From NCBI GenBank assembly GCA_032191485.1, contig JAVDOI010000003.1, forward strand, positions 18,867,149 to 18,931,148: a DNA stretch of 64,000 bases, in the 5' to 3' direction. Of this stretch, positions 48,501-59,444 are shown in pieces. How positions within the stretch are numbered: position 1 is the stretch's first letter; the number at the start of each line of letters is the position of its first letter. Under the pieces are notes generated by a model. It was not told the DNA's origin. It ran no database searches and saw nothing but the letters and a program-made list of their open reading frames with translations. The stretch comes from Leptoclinus maculatus (Eukaryota > Chordata > Actinopteri > Perciformes > Stichaeidae). The position numbers and the translations under genes are program-made.

Positions 48501-49599
48501 AACCTATTTCCAGAGTTTTGCAACCCCCCCTCCACCCCATCTAAATCCTGCAAAGCTCAAAGCTTTCATCAGACTTGATTCCATGACAGATGAATTGGTT
48601 TTCCAGGCCGAACTAATCCTTGAAATCAAACAGTAGCTGGGCCCCGCTGGAGTTTGTAAGAAGCCCCTGTGCTGCAGTGTGTCTGAAAGTGAAATCAACT
48701 TTGCATTGCCTGTTTTGAGTCTCGCTTTTCATACCCACTGCCCTTATTAGTGTGCGGCTCTGATTTGGTTTTAGGCGCAGAACTAACAGTGTGTGTCGTT
48801 TGATGCACACACTATTACAACTGTACCTTTACATTTTGTCTGGCAGTCACACATTCCCCTGCTGCTTATTTATATGCCTTATAATAAACCTAAAATCATC
48901 CTTGGTGTCTGCACATAACCTGTGTTTGCACCCTCCTCCTCCCTCTCTACATTAACCATGGCTGTGTGCTCTGTGTGTCTTTACATGACCACAGAGTGGT
49001 CTTTGTTATGATGTCAGCACCAGCATGTCACTGCTCACCTTCCAGCCAGCAGAGCTATTGCTGTCGCCTTTGTCCTTGAAATATGGCACAGACCTCACCA
49101 TCCAGTCATAGATTTGGGACAAGGTCAGCCTTTTCTCTGGGGAGCTCTCGATGGCTTGCGTAATGAGGTCTGCATAGGAGTAGTTGCCCCAGGCGTTCCT
49201 GCGGGAAGAGGACTTCCTCAGCTGCTGAGAGGCAGAGCCGCCCAGAGCCGCGGCGGGGGTCTGCGCCGAGGAAGGGGAACCATCGGCGGCCTCCTCCTTG
49301 CAGGGGCCGCGCTGGTCCTCCACAGGGTGGGAGACGGAGCTGCTGGGAGACAAGCGAGACTTAACACCACCACCACCGCTGGCTTGCTGGGCATCGCCGC
49401 TCTCCGCGCCGCAACCCTCGTGCTCATCATCCTCTTCTTCGTGGATTACGTCAGTGTCATTTGTTCCGGGCTTGTCCGCGACAGACTCCGGACGGGGCAG
49501 GGGCCAAGTGCAGGACCGTGGCCGCTTCTGGGGCTCGAAATCCGGATCTATCTCAACGTTGGAGGGGGACTCGTCGCCGTGGCGCGGCGCCTCAGCCAT
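42576..49599 (-). CDS. foxo3: Forkhead box O3 transcription factor
   Basis: FOXO transcription factor restrained by PI3K-Akt signalling. Two coding exons are 49599-49039 and 43889-42576, giving 624 residues (human FOXO3 has 673). The start is at MAEAP, the conserved family N-terminus, in an AACATGG context. All three Akt sites are visible: RPRSCTWPL (Thr about 31), RRRAVSMDN (Ser about 233) and FRSRTNSNAST (Ser about 295). The forkhead runs from NAWGNYSYADLIT through VPYFKDKGDSNSSAGWK, across the intron into NSIRHNLSLHSRFVKVQNEG and SSWWMVNPEGG. The C-terminal half keeps AGTMNLNDGL, DNLMDDLLDNI, RQSPMQTIQENK, TQSDPLMSQAST and the acidic transactivation segment LECDMDSIIRNELMDADCLD, and ends in SWVPS. 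These FOXO3-specific blocks distinguish it from FOXO1/4. Which fish co-orthologue (a or b) it is cannot be decided here. Confidence 0.97.
45685..45800. repeat. Repeat pair I, copy in foxo3 intron
   Basis: Contains CCTCCTCCT, then a TACATGACCACACTCTGGTC stretch and CTTTGTTATGATG. A second copy lies at about 48890-49015, some 3.2 kb away, directly abutting the foxo3 exon 1 donor. Confidence 0.6.
46190..46520 (-). repeat. Teleost interspersed repeat, copy B
   Basis: Minus-strand copy of the family seen at 35240, 58990 and 59290. Its landmark is AGTTCAAAACCCAAAGATAT read on minus, with an ATCGATTATTTTCACTATC-like end. It lies in the foxo3 intron. Confidence 0.5.
47536..47555. repeat. Poly-G run (G20) in foxo3 intron
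   Basis: Twenty guanines following a GGGA. On the foxo3 sense strand this is poly-C. Confidence 0.85.
47936..48260. repeat. Repeat pair II, copy in foxo3 intron
   Basis: Shared landmarks with 51251-51600 in the same order: TTTCTGCACAAA, AAATGAAA(T/C)ACCACCA, TTTGTACAGC, CACGTCCCAC, CATCAACCA, and ATAGAGCCCTGGA or GTAGAGCCCTGGA. The pair is separated by about 3.3 kb. Confidence 0.65.
48890..49015. repeat. Repeat pair I, copy at foxo3 exon 1 donor
   Basis: Contains TTTACATGACCACAGAGTGG and CTTTGTTATGATGTCAGC, matching 45685-45800 over about 100 bp. It ends a few tens of bases from the donor of foxo3 exon 1. Confidence 0.6.
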
Positions 49600-52112
49600 G
49601 TTAATCGCAATATCTCGGTCGCTGCACAAAGGGTTATAAAATCACTCGGGTCGCATTCCATCAATGTTGCGTGCAGGCTTCAGAGACCGTTTATTTACTT
49701 ATGCACGGTATGCAAATGTCCAGCCCTCAGCCCAGTCCCAGCACGTGTCTGTCTCTCTGTCCTCCCGCAAGGCGTCTATCCGCAGCACACAGGAGCTGAT
49801 CGGGCTGACCAGCGTTAACAGAACATCGCCTTCTCTCTCGCACAGCCCACACCCTGGCCAGCATGCATTGCAATTTCGCGAAATGCGAGGTTAAAGATGG
49901 GAAGAGTCGGCGGAGAGTCTTCCTTCACACGCGCCCGCGTCCTGCGCCGCGATACTGCAAACGTGCATGCCAGAGAAAATGGAAAATGACTTCGCCTAAT
50001 GCCACCACACCAGCGTTATCAGTCCACACACAGCTGCCATCTTGACCGTTTCCCTTCCCAAGTTCTTTATCGTCCGCGCAGAGAGCTGCCAGTCCGCCTG
50101 TTCAGTGCGCTGCTGTCCAGAGACCATCGAGGCGGTGATTGCTTTCTCGAGGCCCTGCAGCTTTCTTTAAAAAGGAGAAAAAAGGGAGGGGGCAGTGGGG
50201 GCTACTGGAGAAATGTGTCGTGGCTCAAATCCGCCCTAGCTACAAAAACATAACGATGCATCGTCGCTGTTCATCTGTGGCATGTTGAACAGACCTGCAC
50301 GGTGTCCTCCGTGTGGCCAGCAGCCTGCAAACGTTCATTCAATCTGCTGCAGCTGCTGCACACGAGTCCGAGAGAAGGAAAGCCTCACGAGCCTGCCCCC
50401 TCCTCCTCCTCCTCCTCCTCCTCCTCGTGGACGGCACTGTAGTTAAAGTGACAGTATGGAGACGTCCGCAGGCCAGTGACATCACTCACGCACGCGCGCG
50501 CGCGTTTATATGACCAGAGGATTTTTTTTTTAAGACGACAGTAAAGCTGAAGTAGTCTCCTGTTATTTGTCTTCAATAATAAATTAAAGAAGTAGAAGAA
50601 AACATTAGGCTGGAATAGTATTGCTGCTACAAGATGAAAGTTGCAACCGAGACCATAACCAGTATGTTTAAAAAAACACCGAGGACATTCAGTTTATAGA
50701 ATAAAAGTTCTAAAAATGTTTAAAATAACTTCTAATAATTTATTGTTTTAAGCAAATGTATCTCACACAGCTCGTTTCAAAGGTTTACCCACATTACTAG
50801 GAGTACAACTATAGTGGATAAATACTGCACCTTATATATACTGTATGTATCTATTAAATCTTTAAAATAATCTAAACATCATGAAATCTTCCTTTAGAAT
50901 GATCCACCTTGAGTTATTTGTTATGTTTTACTGAGGGATGTATGCTGTATACCAGGCTGCTAAACCTACTGCCCTGGTTGCAACATAAATAATACTTTTA
51001 AAATATGAATAAAAAATACAAATGTCATAAATGGCAATTGTTGTGAACTGCAAATTATATTTATATTTGACTATCTGATTTTTTGTTAATAGTATTTGGG
51101 CTAAATAAACAAAATGAACTTGACCAAACAGAGTGCTTTGAGTAGCAGTTAACCTCACGGACACAGTGGAGTTAAAATAAAAACATTTGAATTAATATAA
51201 TTCACAGTTGAAGGCAGTTATATCCTCCAACACCAACGGCTTTAAACAAGATTTTGTTTCTGCACAAACTAACGCAGATTCCACTAAATGAAACACCACC
51301 ATCTGTCTGTCGGTTTCAATAACACTTTGTTTGTACAGCGGATACACTTTCACGTCCCACACTTTGTTTCTGTAAGACTTAAGTGTATTAATGACTAAAT
51401 AAAACAAATTCATGAAAAAAAAGGCAGTTAAACATCAACCAACTCCAACACATAAACCGTTGTTTGCTTCATTTATGAAGATGGAAACATAATATAGAGC
51501 CCTGGACGTCATGTATGCACTGAAACACTTCCTGTCACACGTGTTCCGTTTCCTTTTTATCCACCAAATGAAAACGTCAAATGTTATTGTTCAGAGTATC
51601 ATGTGAAATATTCTTCACGAGCACCGTCCACATAAATCACCAGAAATAAACACGGCTTTTAATCTCCGAATCAATCTGCTGCCACAGTATTCAGGCTTCC
51701 ATACGAATCATAAACGACTCATTGAGATGCTTTATATTTTCAAAAGAGACTGGATTAATATGTCCCTTAAATCTTCATAAATGTCCTTTTGGGAATCCAT
51801 TTCCAGAAGCTGTCCAGCTCTTTCCCACAGATTTATAAAAGTAAACACAATTGGACCACAATATAATACGGAGTTAAAACCCTAAAGTTTATATTAAAAC
51901 TGATACGGAAAGTGCAATGGCGCAATAAAGTCATAAAAGGCCTTAAGATTACAATAAATATTCCCTGTATCAACATTTGCACACATACTGTTGAGCGGTC
52001 CTGCTGGGTTTGTGCTGGAGAAGACGAGTAGGAGTAGTGTTCACTGGTTTTTTGGCAGAGAGGAGTACAGTTTGTGGAGGTTGCGCAACAACGGTCCGCT
52101 TCTCAAAAAATG
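49600..52112. other. foxo3 promoter region and spacer to afg1l
   Basis: The first ~0.9 kb upstream of the foxo3 start is GC-richer than its surroundings and CpG-containing. It includes a (CTC)n tract at about 50399-50426 and an alternating CG/CA tract near 50490-50505, in keeping with a foxo3 promoter and 5' UTR. Beyond about 50.6 kb the sequence becomes AT-rich and holds one member of repeat pair II (51251-51600). No other gene is seen. Confidence 0.5.
51251..51600. repeat. Repeat pair II, copy upstream of foxo3
   Basis: Homologous to 47936-48260 (see shared landmarks there). Divergence is substantial, with several small indels, so the duplication is old. Confidence 0.65.
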
Positions 52113-55100
52113 TTACACCTGTGATTTAGAGCTTCGGTCTCCTTCCAACCAATATGCTTCCGTCTGCATCTCTGTGAGGCGAGACACGGTCCTCTGGAAG
52201 GCAAACATCTCCTCCTCGCCGCTGAAGATGGACAGACTGCTGGCGTCATCCTGTTGAACCATTCAATAGTTTAGTGGAACTCCAGATGCTGAGTTCTTAA
52301 ATGCAGTCGTTACACAAATATGAATTCTTTATCTTTACATTTAAAATCGTTGGTGTGTTTAGATCATCGTAAACCTCAACCTTCATGTTTTTTCAGACCG
52401 ATTCTGAAGAAACATTTCGTTGGAATGTTTTTTGGGACATTTTATTCCTTTATTAGAGTGTTAGCAGAAAGACAACAGGAAATGAGAGAGAGAGAGATAT
52501 GCAACAAAGGTCGCCTGGTTGACCCTCAACATTTAATTTGAACTATTATTTACAGCTGAAATGAAAAATTTGAAAACTTAAGAAACATATATACGCTAGA
52601 AAATTCATAAATATCACAAAAACTTAAAGAGATTTCAATGAAATTTGGTGTAAAGGAAAATCTGTGGATTCATGGTTTACGTAACGTTGACAGATGACTT
52701 TTTGGAACATTTCTCTTTTTCAATACATTCACTTTAAATAACCGGCCCCATGTAGCCCACTATGGTTCATCACTACGTATATACTATATACTCTAATACT
52801 CTAATGCCAAAACAAAACTAGATGCAGCATAACAATGACTGACTTCCATGATTAAAGTAGTACATTTAGAGGAGGGCTTACTTGATTTAAGATTGAATAA
52901 AGGCTAAAGTAGTGCTTAAGACGGGTTTTTTTCAGTGACTAACTTCAGCTTTGTGTTTTAATCTCCGTTCCCTGACGGGCCGACAGCCTCAGCCGGCTTA
53001 ATCATCTACTTTACTACTAAGAGTCCACACCCAGCATGAGAACAGAGTGGGGGCGCTCTCACCCTTTTCAGCCCCAGATCGTCCATCAGAATGTTGCTCT
53101 CGTCATGACCGTGCTCACCGTGGTGTACGAAAATATCATCCAGCGGATGATCGGCGAGAATCACCACCCGCACCTGAAACGAGACACGCGTGTTATCGTA
53201 CAAATAGCTTCGTTCTGGTGTTTGGGTGACGGTAAATACGAGGTGTTACCTTGTGGTCGTAGAGGGCATCCACCAGCGTTATGAGCCGCCTGGCTTGACT
53301 TTTCTTGTTCATCGTCAGCAGAGGAATGTGTCGGATGAAGACGGTGTCGAACAGCCTGGATATCTCCAGGTAGTCACTGGCCCCTACAGGCTGAAACATT
53401 TACATTCAAACGGTAAAGACGTCGCAATGAGTCATGAACCATAAATCTAGATTCTTCTATTTTATGCAACAGTGTTGCAGTTAAATTGTTTCTGTTATTA
53501 AATCTCATACAGGGCTATCATGATACATCGACACTACCATATTGTGTGGATTTTTGACTCTGAAGCAGACAGAGATAATGCTTTTTAAACGACTCCTTAA
53601 AAGGCATAAAGATGGATTACACAGAATGTCGTAAAACAATCCAGTTCTAAGTTTTCACCATCGATCTGAAATTCCTGGCAAAACCTTAATGGTTTGTCCA
53701 TTATGAACGCTGCTTTGATTCTCATGTTCACATGCCTTTTTGAAGAAGAAGACGAAGACGAAGAAGACGAAGGGGCTTTTCATGCATTTAACTGGCAGTG
53801 ATAGTGGAGAGAGACAGGAAGTGTGGGGGAAGAGAGAAGAGGAATGACATGCAGCCAGCAGGGAATCCAAACAGACATTCACTGCTCAAGGCATTTGCTC
53901 CTCTGTGGTCGGCCTCCTAACCACTCAGCTATCAGGTCGCCCAGCATGCAGCTCAATATTTAATGATGGACATTCAATGCAACAATAACATGCAGACAAT
54001 TAAGTGCAATTGTTCACTAATGTGATAAAAAAAATGCTAAACCAAGAAACAAATTGTGATAAACTGACATCATTGTAGTGTTTATATCCACTGAAAGACT
54101 TCAAAAGAAGTCAAGACTGATGCACATTTATGCCACACTTGTGTCATCGTATCCATCCCATAATATGTATTATTATCTCCATGTAGAGACTTACTCTATC
54201 ACACAGCTCCTCAAACGTACAGTCTGCAATGGTCCCACATGCTTTGTTCAGACGGACTTTCCTGTTGTTAACATTCAGAACTCTGGGTCGTGTTACTGTG
54301 GAGAGAAACAGTATATAAGTACATCATTAACCACATTACACTTCAGCTGTAGACTTCAGTCATACGTCCACTCACTGTCATTCTGCTTAAACGCCAGCTC
54401 ATCAAACATCTTGTCCAGCGTTGCTTCTCCATCAGGCTCACTGGAGCTGCAGTAAAAGCAACGTTTAAAAACACAAAACATGCAAACAACAGATCAAACC
54501 ACAGCTCGCTATGACTGACTGTTTTACTTGATGGATTTCTCACAGGAAGTAGAGTTTTCCTGCAGATGGTTTGTTCCTTCTGCGGTAATCTATCCCAGAA
54601 TCCAGGCGGAGAGTTTGGCAATAATTCTGCACGTGAGGAGACAAACAATTAACAACAGGTGCTTTTATGATAAAAATAAAACAATGTGATTCATGTCTGC
54701 TTTCTTACCTGCAACACGGCAATAAACGGCACGAAGTTGACTCTCTGCAGCCCGTTTTTATACAAGTCTGAGGGGAAAGAGCGAGACTTTTGTAGTCGTC
54801 TCATTAAAAACTAAATATTGTCAACAATCTGGGAATGTTTAATTGATTAAGTTATTAAAACATAAGCATTGAAAATGGTGTGTAGGAGTGCACACTGTAC
54901 TGTATGTTAGAATCACAAGGAGTTAACTGAACCCAGTCAAAGTTAACATGCTAAGGACATGCAAAGGAATCTGGATGCACACTAAGTCAGTCTGAGGTAA
55001 CAAGGACACAAGTGGTGTATTGACATACTGACTTACACTACAACTCCCCCACTAAATACTTCTAACTAATGCAGAGTCATTGGTTCCAAGAAGGAAGGCT

Positions 55101-55918
55101 GAATGTAACCGTTCCCACTCAAGACAAAAGCCAGATGTTCGTGGGTGTAAGTGAGCTTTTTTTTATGTCCAGTGGGAAACGGACTAAAGTCAAGAGTTTC
55201 TGAAGGTATTTGGCCGGACAGAAAGCATATTCAGGATCTGTTGTTACTTACCTTGAGGGGGACGATTAGAAGTGGCCACAACAACAACACCTTTCAGAAA
55301 CAGATTCTCAAAGAGCTGCTTGAGAATCATGGCATCAGCGATATCAGTCACCTGAAACGTGGGTAAAGCAATAGAAATACACTGTTGAGGTAAACAAAAA
55401 CATGCTGTGGGACTCCTTTAAATGTCTCCGTCCTGTAGAAATTACCTGAAACTCATCAAAGCACAGGAGACAAGCTTCCTCGCTGATCTCCTCTGCAACT
55501 GGAGCAATGGGGTCATAGGATTTGGCCATTTTACCTACTTTCCTCTTTGGCATGCTCTGTTTCAGTCGATGGATCCCTAAAAAAAAATTAAAATAAGAGA
55601 GCAAAAATGAGTCTTCTTGCCTCACCTGGGTAAGCACAAGTAGAAATGAACACACATGAAGGGTAGAAACTGCTGCGCTAAAGCTCACAGGAACTGGAAA
55701 ACGCAAACCACCACTTTTGAAAAAAGATTTAACGTCTGCACTTTTTAGTTTGGAGAGCAACAAGTTGCTAAAGTGGTGTAAATGAATTTATATATTTTTA
55801 CAATAGCAATATAGAGTGAGAGTTAGTTATATATTTTTAAAGTTACATTTGACTTTATAAAAGAATAACACTCGAGACTTTTACTGGACCCATTTAAAGT
55901 GCTTCGTCAGCAGCCTGC

Positions 55919-55977
<59 letters not shown>

Positions 55978-57496
55978 CAGTGCTATAAATGTAACAAAAC
56001 CAACATGTGGCGGCAAAAACAGGAAACATAAGCAAAGTTCAGCAACCACAGCGCTGACTTGCTCTGCAGACTTTGAATGTAGCGAGTTGAGAAGAATTCA
56101 TCTCGCAGCAGCAGAGAAATGTCACCTCGATGATTACATGTTGAGATAAAATGCTGACCGTGCACAGCACAGTGTGGAGGCTTGGTTTTCTTACTGGTAA
56201 CACAGGTTACATATGAAGTTAAAGCTGATGGTAATATAGATGTCAACATTCACCAAAATCACTTTCAACTTTTGGCATCAAACACAAACATTTGAATAAG
56301 GAAGCACAGCGTCACAGCTGCACTGAGCTGCGGTTTCAGTCGGTCGTCTGTAACCGCTGACGGGTGATTTAATTAATAAATTCATGATGAATGAACACAA
56401 GCAGTCCAAAGGACAGCGTCACCCTTTGGTGGCAGCCATTTATAAAGCAGGATGTCAGCTGGATTCAAATAAACTTCTATTTATGCTAAATGTCGTGTTT
56501 GAAAAGCTGCTCAAGGATGACAGGAATAAAGAAATGCCACAGGGAGTGTGGGTTGATATTTCCTCTCTTCATAAGAACAAAAGCCATCAACACCAAATGA
56601 CTACAAAGATACAAGACACGTGTTTATGGAACTCTGGTTCACTGACAGTGTGGAGAAAAGGTACATCCTGGCAGACACCTCGTCCATCTTGAACCTTTTC
56701 ATTCACACGTTTGTTTGTGGCTTCACTCAAAAGCTTGAAGAATAATTTGCCCCCTTGTGGCTGTTAGGAGCAGATGAAGTCAACCATTACAATGATGAAT
56801 ATTATTAATTAGAGTACTCACGTTTATGCACGTCCAACATAAAGCCGTGGAAATGAACCCTCTTCTTCTTCTCAGTCTCAACGTATGAATAGAACATGTC
56901 CATCACCATAGTCTTTCCTGTGCCTGAAACAAAACATAGAGCGTGTGACTTAAGGGGAATAAACATTTAACACTTTTTATATATTTGTAACTCTGGGGCC
57001 GATCTCTCTCTTACCAACATCGCCGTAGATATAGTAACCTTTAGGAGCCTTCGGTTTGGGGAAGAACTGAAAGAAAAAAAACAAGAAGCAGGTTCTGGTG
57101 TTACAGATAGAAACCCAAATAAACAAACGTCTAAAGCAGACACCTCATTATCTTAAATCATAAAGCTAATTAAAGAAATGCGCAGGATTCATATCTAAGT
57201 AAGTGAGTTTAGTAAACCAACAAGTTTAAAGTTCTTAATTTGTCACGTGCACAACAATTCCAGAGAAGCAGTCGTTGGGAATCAATATGTACAAATATGT
57301 ATGGAAACAATATCACAAAAAAAGTTAAAATAGAGGAATGAAATAGAATATAATAAAATACAATAACATGTCAAATATAGTACTGTGATGGACTGGTACT
57401 GTTTCTGTAACGTAGAAGGTTTATCAGTTCTGTAATAAATGTGTATGTCTAATGGCACCCGCATATGGACAGGTAAGAACAGGATGTAGACAGGTA

Positions 57497-57567
<71 letters not shown>

Positions 57568-58399
57568 TATATATATACATATATATATATATGTATATAT
57601 ATACTCTTGTATTGGTCTAACAGCTTGTTAACAGGCAGTAAATAATAGATGATAGATAGATACATAGACGGATAGATGGATAGATGGATAGATGGATAGA
57701 TTATAGTAGTGTGTGATAGACTGGTGCACAGTAGTGATAGAATGAATACACTTTAATGTAGATAGATGTGCATGTCTCTATAACTAACTAAATCATTTTG
57801 CCAACCAAGGAACAGTAAGTTAATCAGTAAGAGAATGAAAACATCAGTAATCATTGGGGTGTTTCTCTCCCCCCACGTCCTCTACCTTGGAGAAGAAAGA
57901 CATCTGTGTGTTGCTGTATCCTCGGACTGTTTTGTGGAGCTGGTCCAGGGTCTGCATCACCGCTTTCTGGTGCTCATCCTCCCGCAGTGACCCGTCTCTG
58001 ATCAGCCCGTTGTAGTGATCCAGGGGGCCACGGAACCCGGCGGGTCTCGCACCGCTCTCCTCCGCTGTCTGTTGAGCTTCCACCGAGTAACCTTTATTAA
58101 AACCATAACAACAAACATTAGCTAGATAGCTACCAGGTTAACTTTAATAGAAGTTATCATAGAAAATGTTTATTAAAAGTACACTAGAGCTAGGTCGAAA
58201 CTCGACTACCGGCTAACTCTTCCCACTCTATCACTATCAACACAACTCACCAAAAACTCGTCTCACCTCGTCTGCAGACGTCTGTCAAAGATTTTCGCAG
58301 CTGTCTGGAGGAATATTGTTTTGCCAAAACACAACTAAAGCCCAGCAAAGCTGAGGGTGACATCTTTACAGACAGCGGTATGTAACAGCACGCCGCCAT
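52113..58399 (-). CDS. afg1l: AFG1-like AAA+ ATPase, mitochondrial (LACE1)
   Basis: Mitochondrial membrane-associated AAA+ ATPase of the AFG1/ZapE family, involved in protein quality control. Thirteen coding exons (minus order): 58399-58267, 58091-57886, 57066-57015, 56923-56822, 55576-55446, 55351-55252, 54767-54709, 54626-54544, 54446-54376, 54295-54195, 53390-53250, 53173-53063, 52250-52113. They sum to 475 codons plus stop (human 481). The N-terminus, MAACCYIPLSVKMSPSALLG, is basic/hydrophobic as expected for a mitochondrial presequence. Walker A GDVGTGKT is split by the intron between exons 3 and 4. Walker B is LLCFDEF at the end of exon 5. Further family blocks are MAKSYDPIAPVAEEISEEAC, VVVVATSNRPPQ, RLNKACGTIADCTFEELC, PVGASDYLEI, ILMDDLGLKR and FAFQRTVSRLTEMQTEAYW. 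The start codon lies in a TISU/YY1 element. No disruption is seen. Confidence 0.96.
52440..52530 (-). mobile_element. Truncated SINE-like fragment in afg1l intron
   Basis: The block around GACAACAGGAAATGAGAGAG and GATATGCAACAAAGGTC resembles the 3' part of the tRNA-derived element at 53744-53942. It is truncated and low in information. Confidence 0.4.
53744..53942 (-). mobile_element. tRNA-derived SINE-like element in afg1l intron
   Basis: Read on the minus strand it begins GGGCGACCTGATAGC and has TAGCTGAGTGG, an exact match to the Pol III A-box consensus. This is followed by TGTTTGGATTCCC, a B-box-like sequence with two deviations from GGTTCGANTCC. It continues into a body with ACTTCCTGTCTCTC and ends in a pyrimidine-rich (TTC/GTC)n tail. 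Same orientation as afg1l. I recall the body sequence as common in teleosts. Confidence 0.6.
55920..55975. repeat. (TA)n microsatellite in afg1l intron
   Basis: Roughly 28 uninterrupted TA units. Highly mutable. Confidence 0.95.
56748..56760 (-). promoter_or_regulatory. CTCF-like motif in afg1l intron
   Basis: TGCCCCCTTGTGG, the reverse complement of CCACAAGGGGGCA, matches the CTCF core. Confidence 0.45.
57500..57720. repeat. Compound (CA)n/(TA)n/(GATA)n tract in afg1l intron
   Basis: A (CA)n run of about 65 bp (57501-57566) passes directly into about 40 bp of TA/ATGTAT repeats. After a short gap comes a GATAGATG-type tetranucleotide tract (about 57648-57702). Open frames rich in Val/Cys or Tyr/Ile across it are repeat artefacts. 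Confidence 0.9.
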
Positions 58400-58403
58400 C
58401 TTG
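58392..58403 (-). promoter_or_regulatory. afg1l: TISU / YY1 element at afg1l start codon
   Basis: CAAGATGGCGGC on the minus strand matches the TISU consensus (SAASATGGCGGC), with the ATG being the afg1l initiator. The same bases form the YY1 site AAGATGGCGGC. TISU elements are known to combine transcription initiation just upstream with scanning-free translation from very short 5' UTRs, and are enriched in genes for mitochondrial function. Confidence 0.75.
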
Positions 58404-58471
58404 GATTCAAATTTCTTCAACGTAACTTTATTAACAAACACATAACAAACAGAAGCGTGCATCCCCGTCGG

Positions 58472-58484
58472 CCAGCAGGGGGCG
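58472..58484 (+). promoter_or_regulatory. CTCF-like motif upstream of afg1l
   Basis: CCAGCAGGGGGCG is a near-perfect CTCF core, in plus orientation, about 73 bp upstream of the afg1l ATG. Confidence 0.55.
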
Positions 58485-58989
58485 ACATTTCATTCGGTCC
58501 AAAGACTAAGATCCGAGATTTTCTGAGGATATTTATGATATTAACACATAGACTTCGAGCTTTGGGAATTGTTACAGGCATATATTTTTTTACTATTTCG
58601 TTATACAAAAAAATAGACAAAATAATCTATAAAAATAATCATTAGTTGCTGTAGCTTAATTCCAAACACAACACACACACTACACCTGATCTGGCATAAT
58701 ATATATATATGACTATACCCACTAGTGTGGTAGCATCTACTGAAATACCCAAGTATGAAGAGGAAAATGATTCTCCCATGGTGTTAATTTAGGCTAAATG
58801 TGGAACATATACAGCTGTGTCCAAGTCATGAAACACCTAAAATGACCTATTGTGTTTCGTGTGGCAGTAATAGGGATTGCAGAGAAACTGCACATATTTA
58901 AATCACTAAAATTAAATACAATGTTAACTGCTGTTTTTTTTTCCAGCCCTAGCATTATTATCTGCTGTAATACCAGATCACTAAAGTTT

Positions 58990-59275
58990 AAATAATATAT
59001 CTATGGTTGCAACTCACCATATATATTTTTCATTTTCTTGATTAATCGTTTTGTTAAAAAAAATGAAAAATAGTGATTTATGCCTTCAAATGTCTTGTTT
59101 TATTCTACCAACAGCACAAAACCCAAATATATTCAGTTTATTATTGTGTATTATGATTATCTCACATCTGAGAAGCAAATATCTGTTTAATTTATGCTTT
59201 TAAAAAAAATGACTCTGAATTACTTTGAATAATTAATGAATCTAAAAATAGTTTCAGCTCTAGTGTTTTTATCTC
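58990..59275 (+). repeat. Teleost interspersed repeat, copy C
   Basis: Best-preserved member in the window: TTGATTAATCGTTTTGTTAA, CTTCAAATGTCTTGTTTTAT and CAAAACCCAAATATATTCAG in order. It ends in AATGACTCTGAATTACTTTG and TTTCAGCTCTAG. Confidence 0.6.
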
Positions 59276-59289
59276 CAGCTTGAATAATA

Positions 59290-59397
59290 TATCTAGAGGA
59301 CACAACGAACTATATATTTTTTCCTTAATGATTATGCTGATTATTTTCTTGATGTTTTGCCTATAAAATAGCTCAAGGTTCATGTCCTCAGATGTCT

Positions 59398-59444
<47 letters not shown>

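Noticed and set aside
49600..49629. In-frame N-terminal extension of foxo3 upstream of MAEAP
   Set aside because: The extension begins at a non-ATG codon. The first real ATG is at 49599, has a strong context and matches the conserved FOXO3 N-terminus.
57282..57665. Open frame with a long Val/Cys repeat
   Set aside because: Translation of the (CA)n microsatellite in an afg1l intron.
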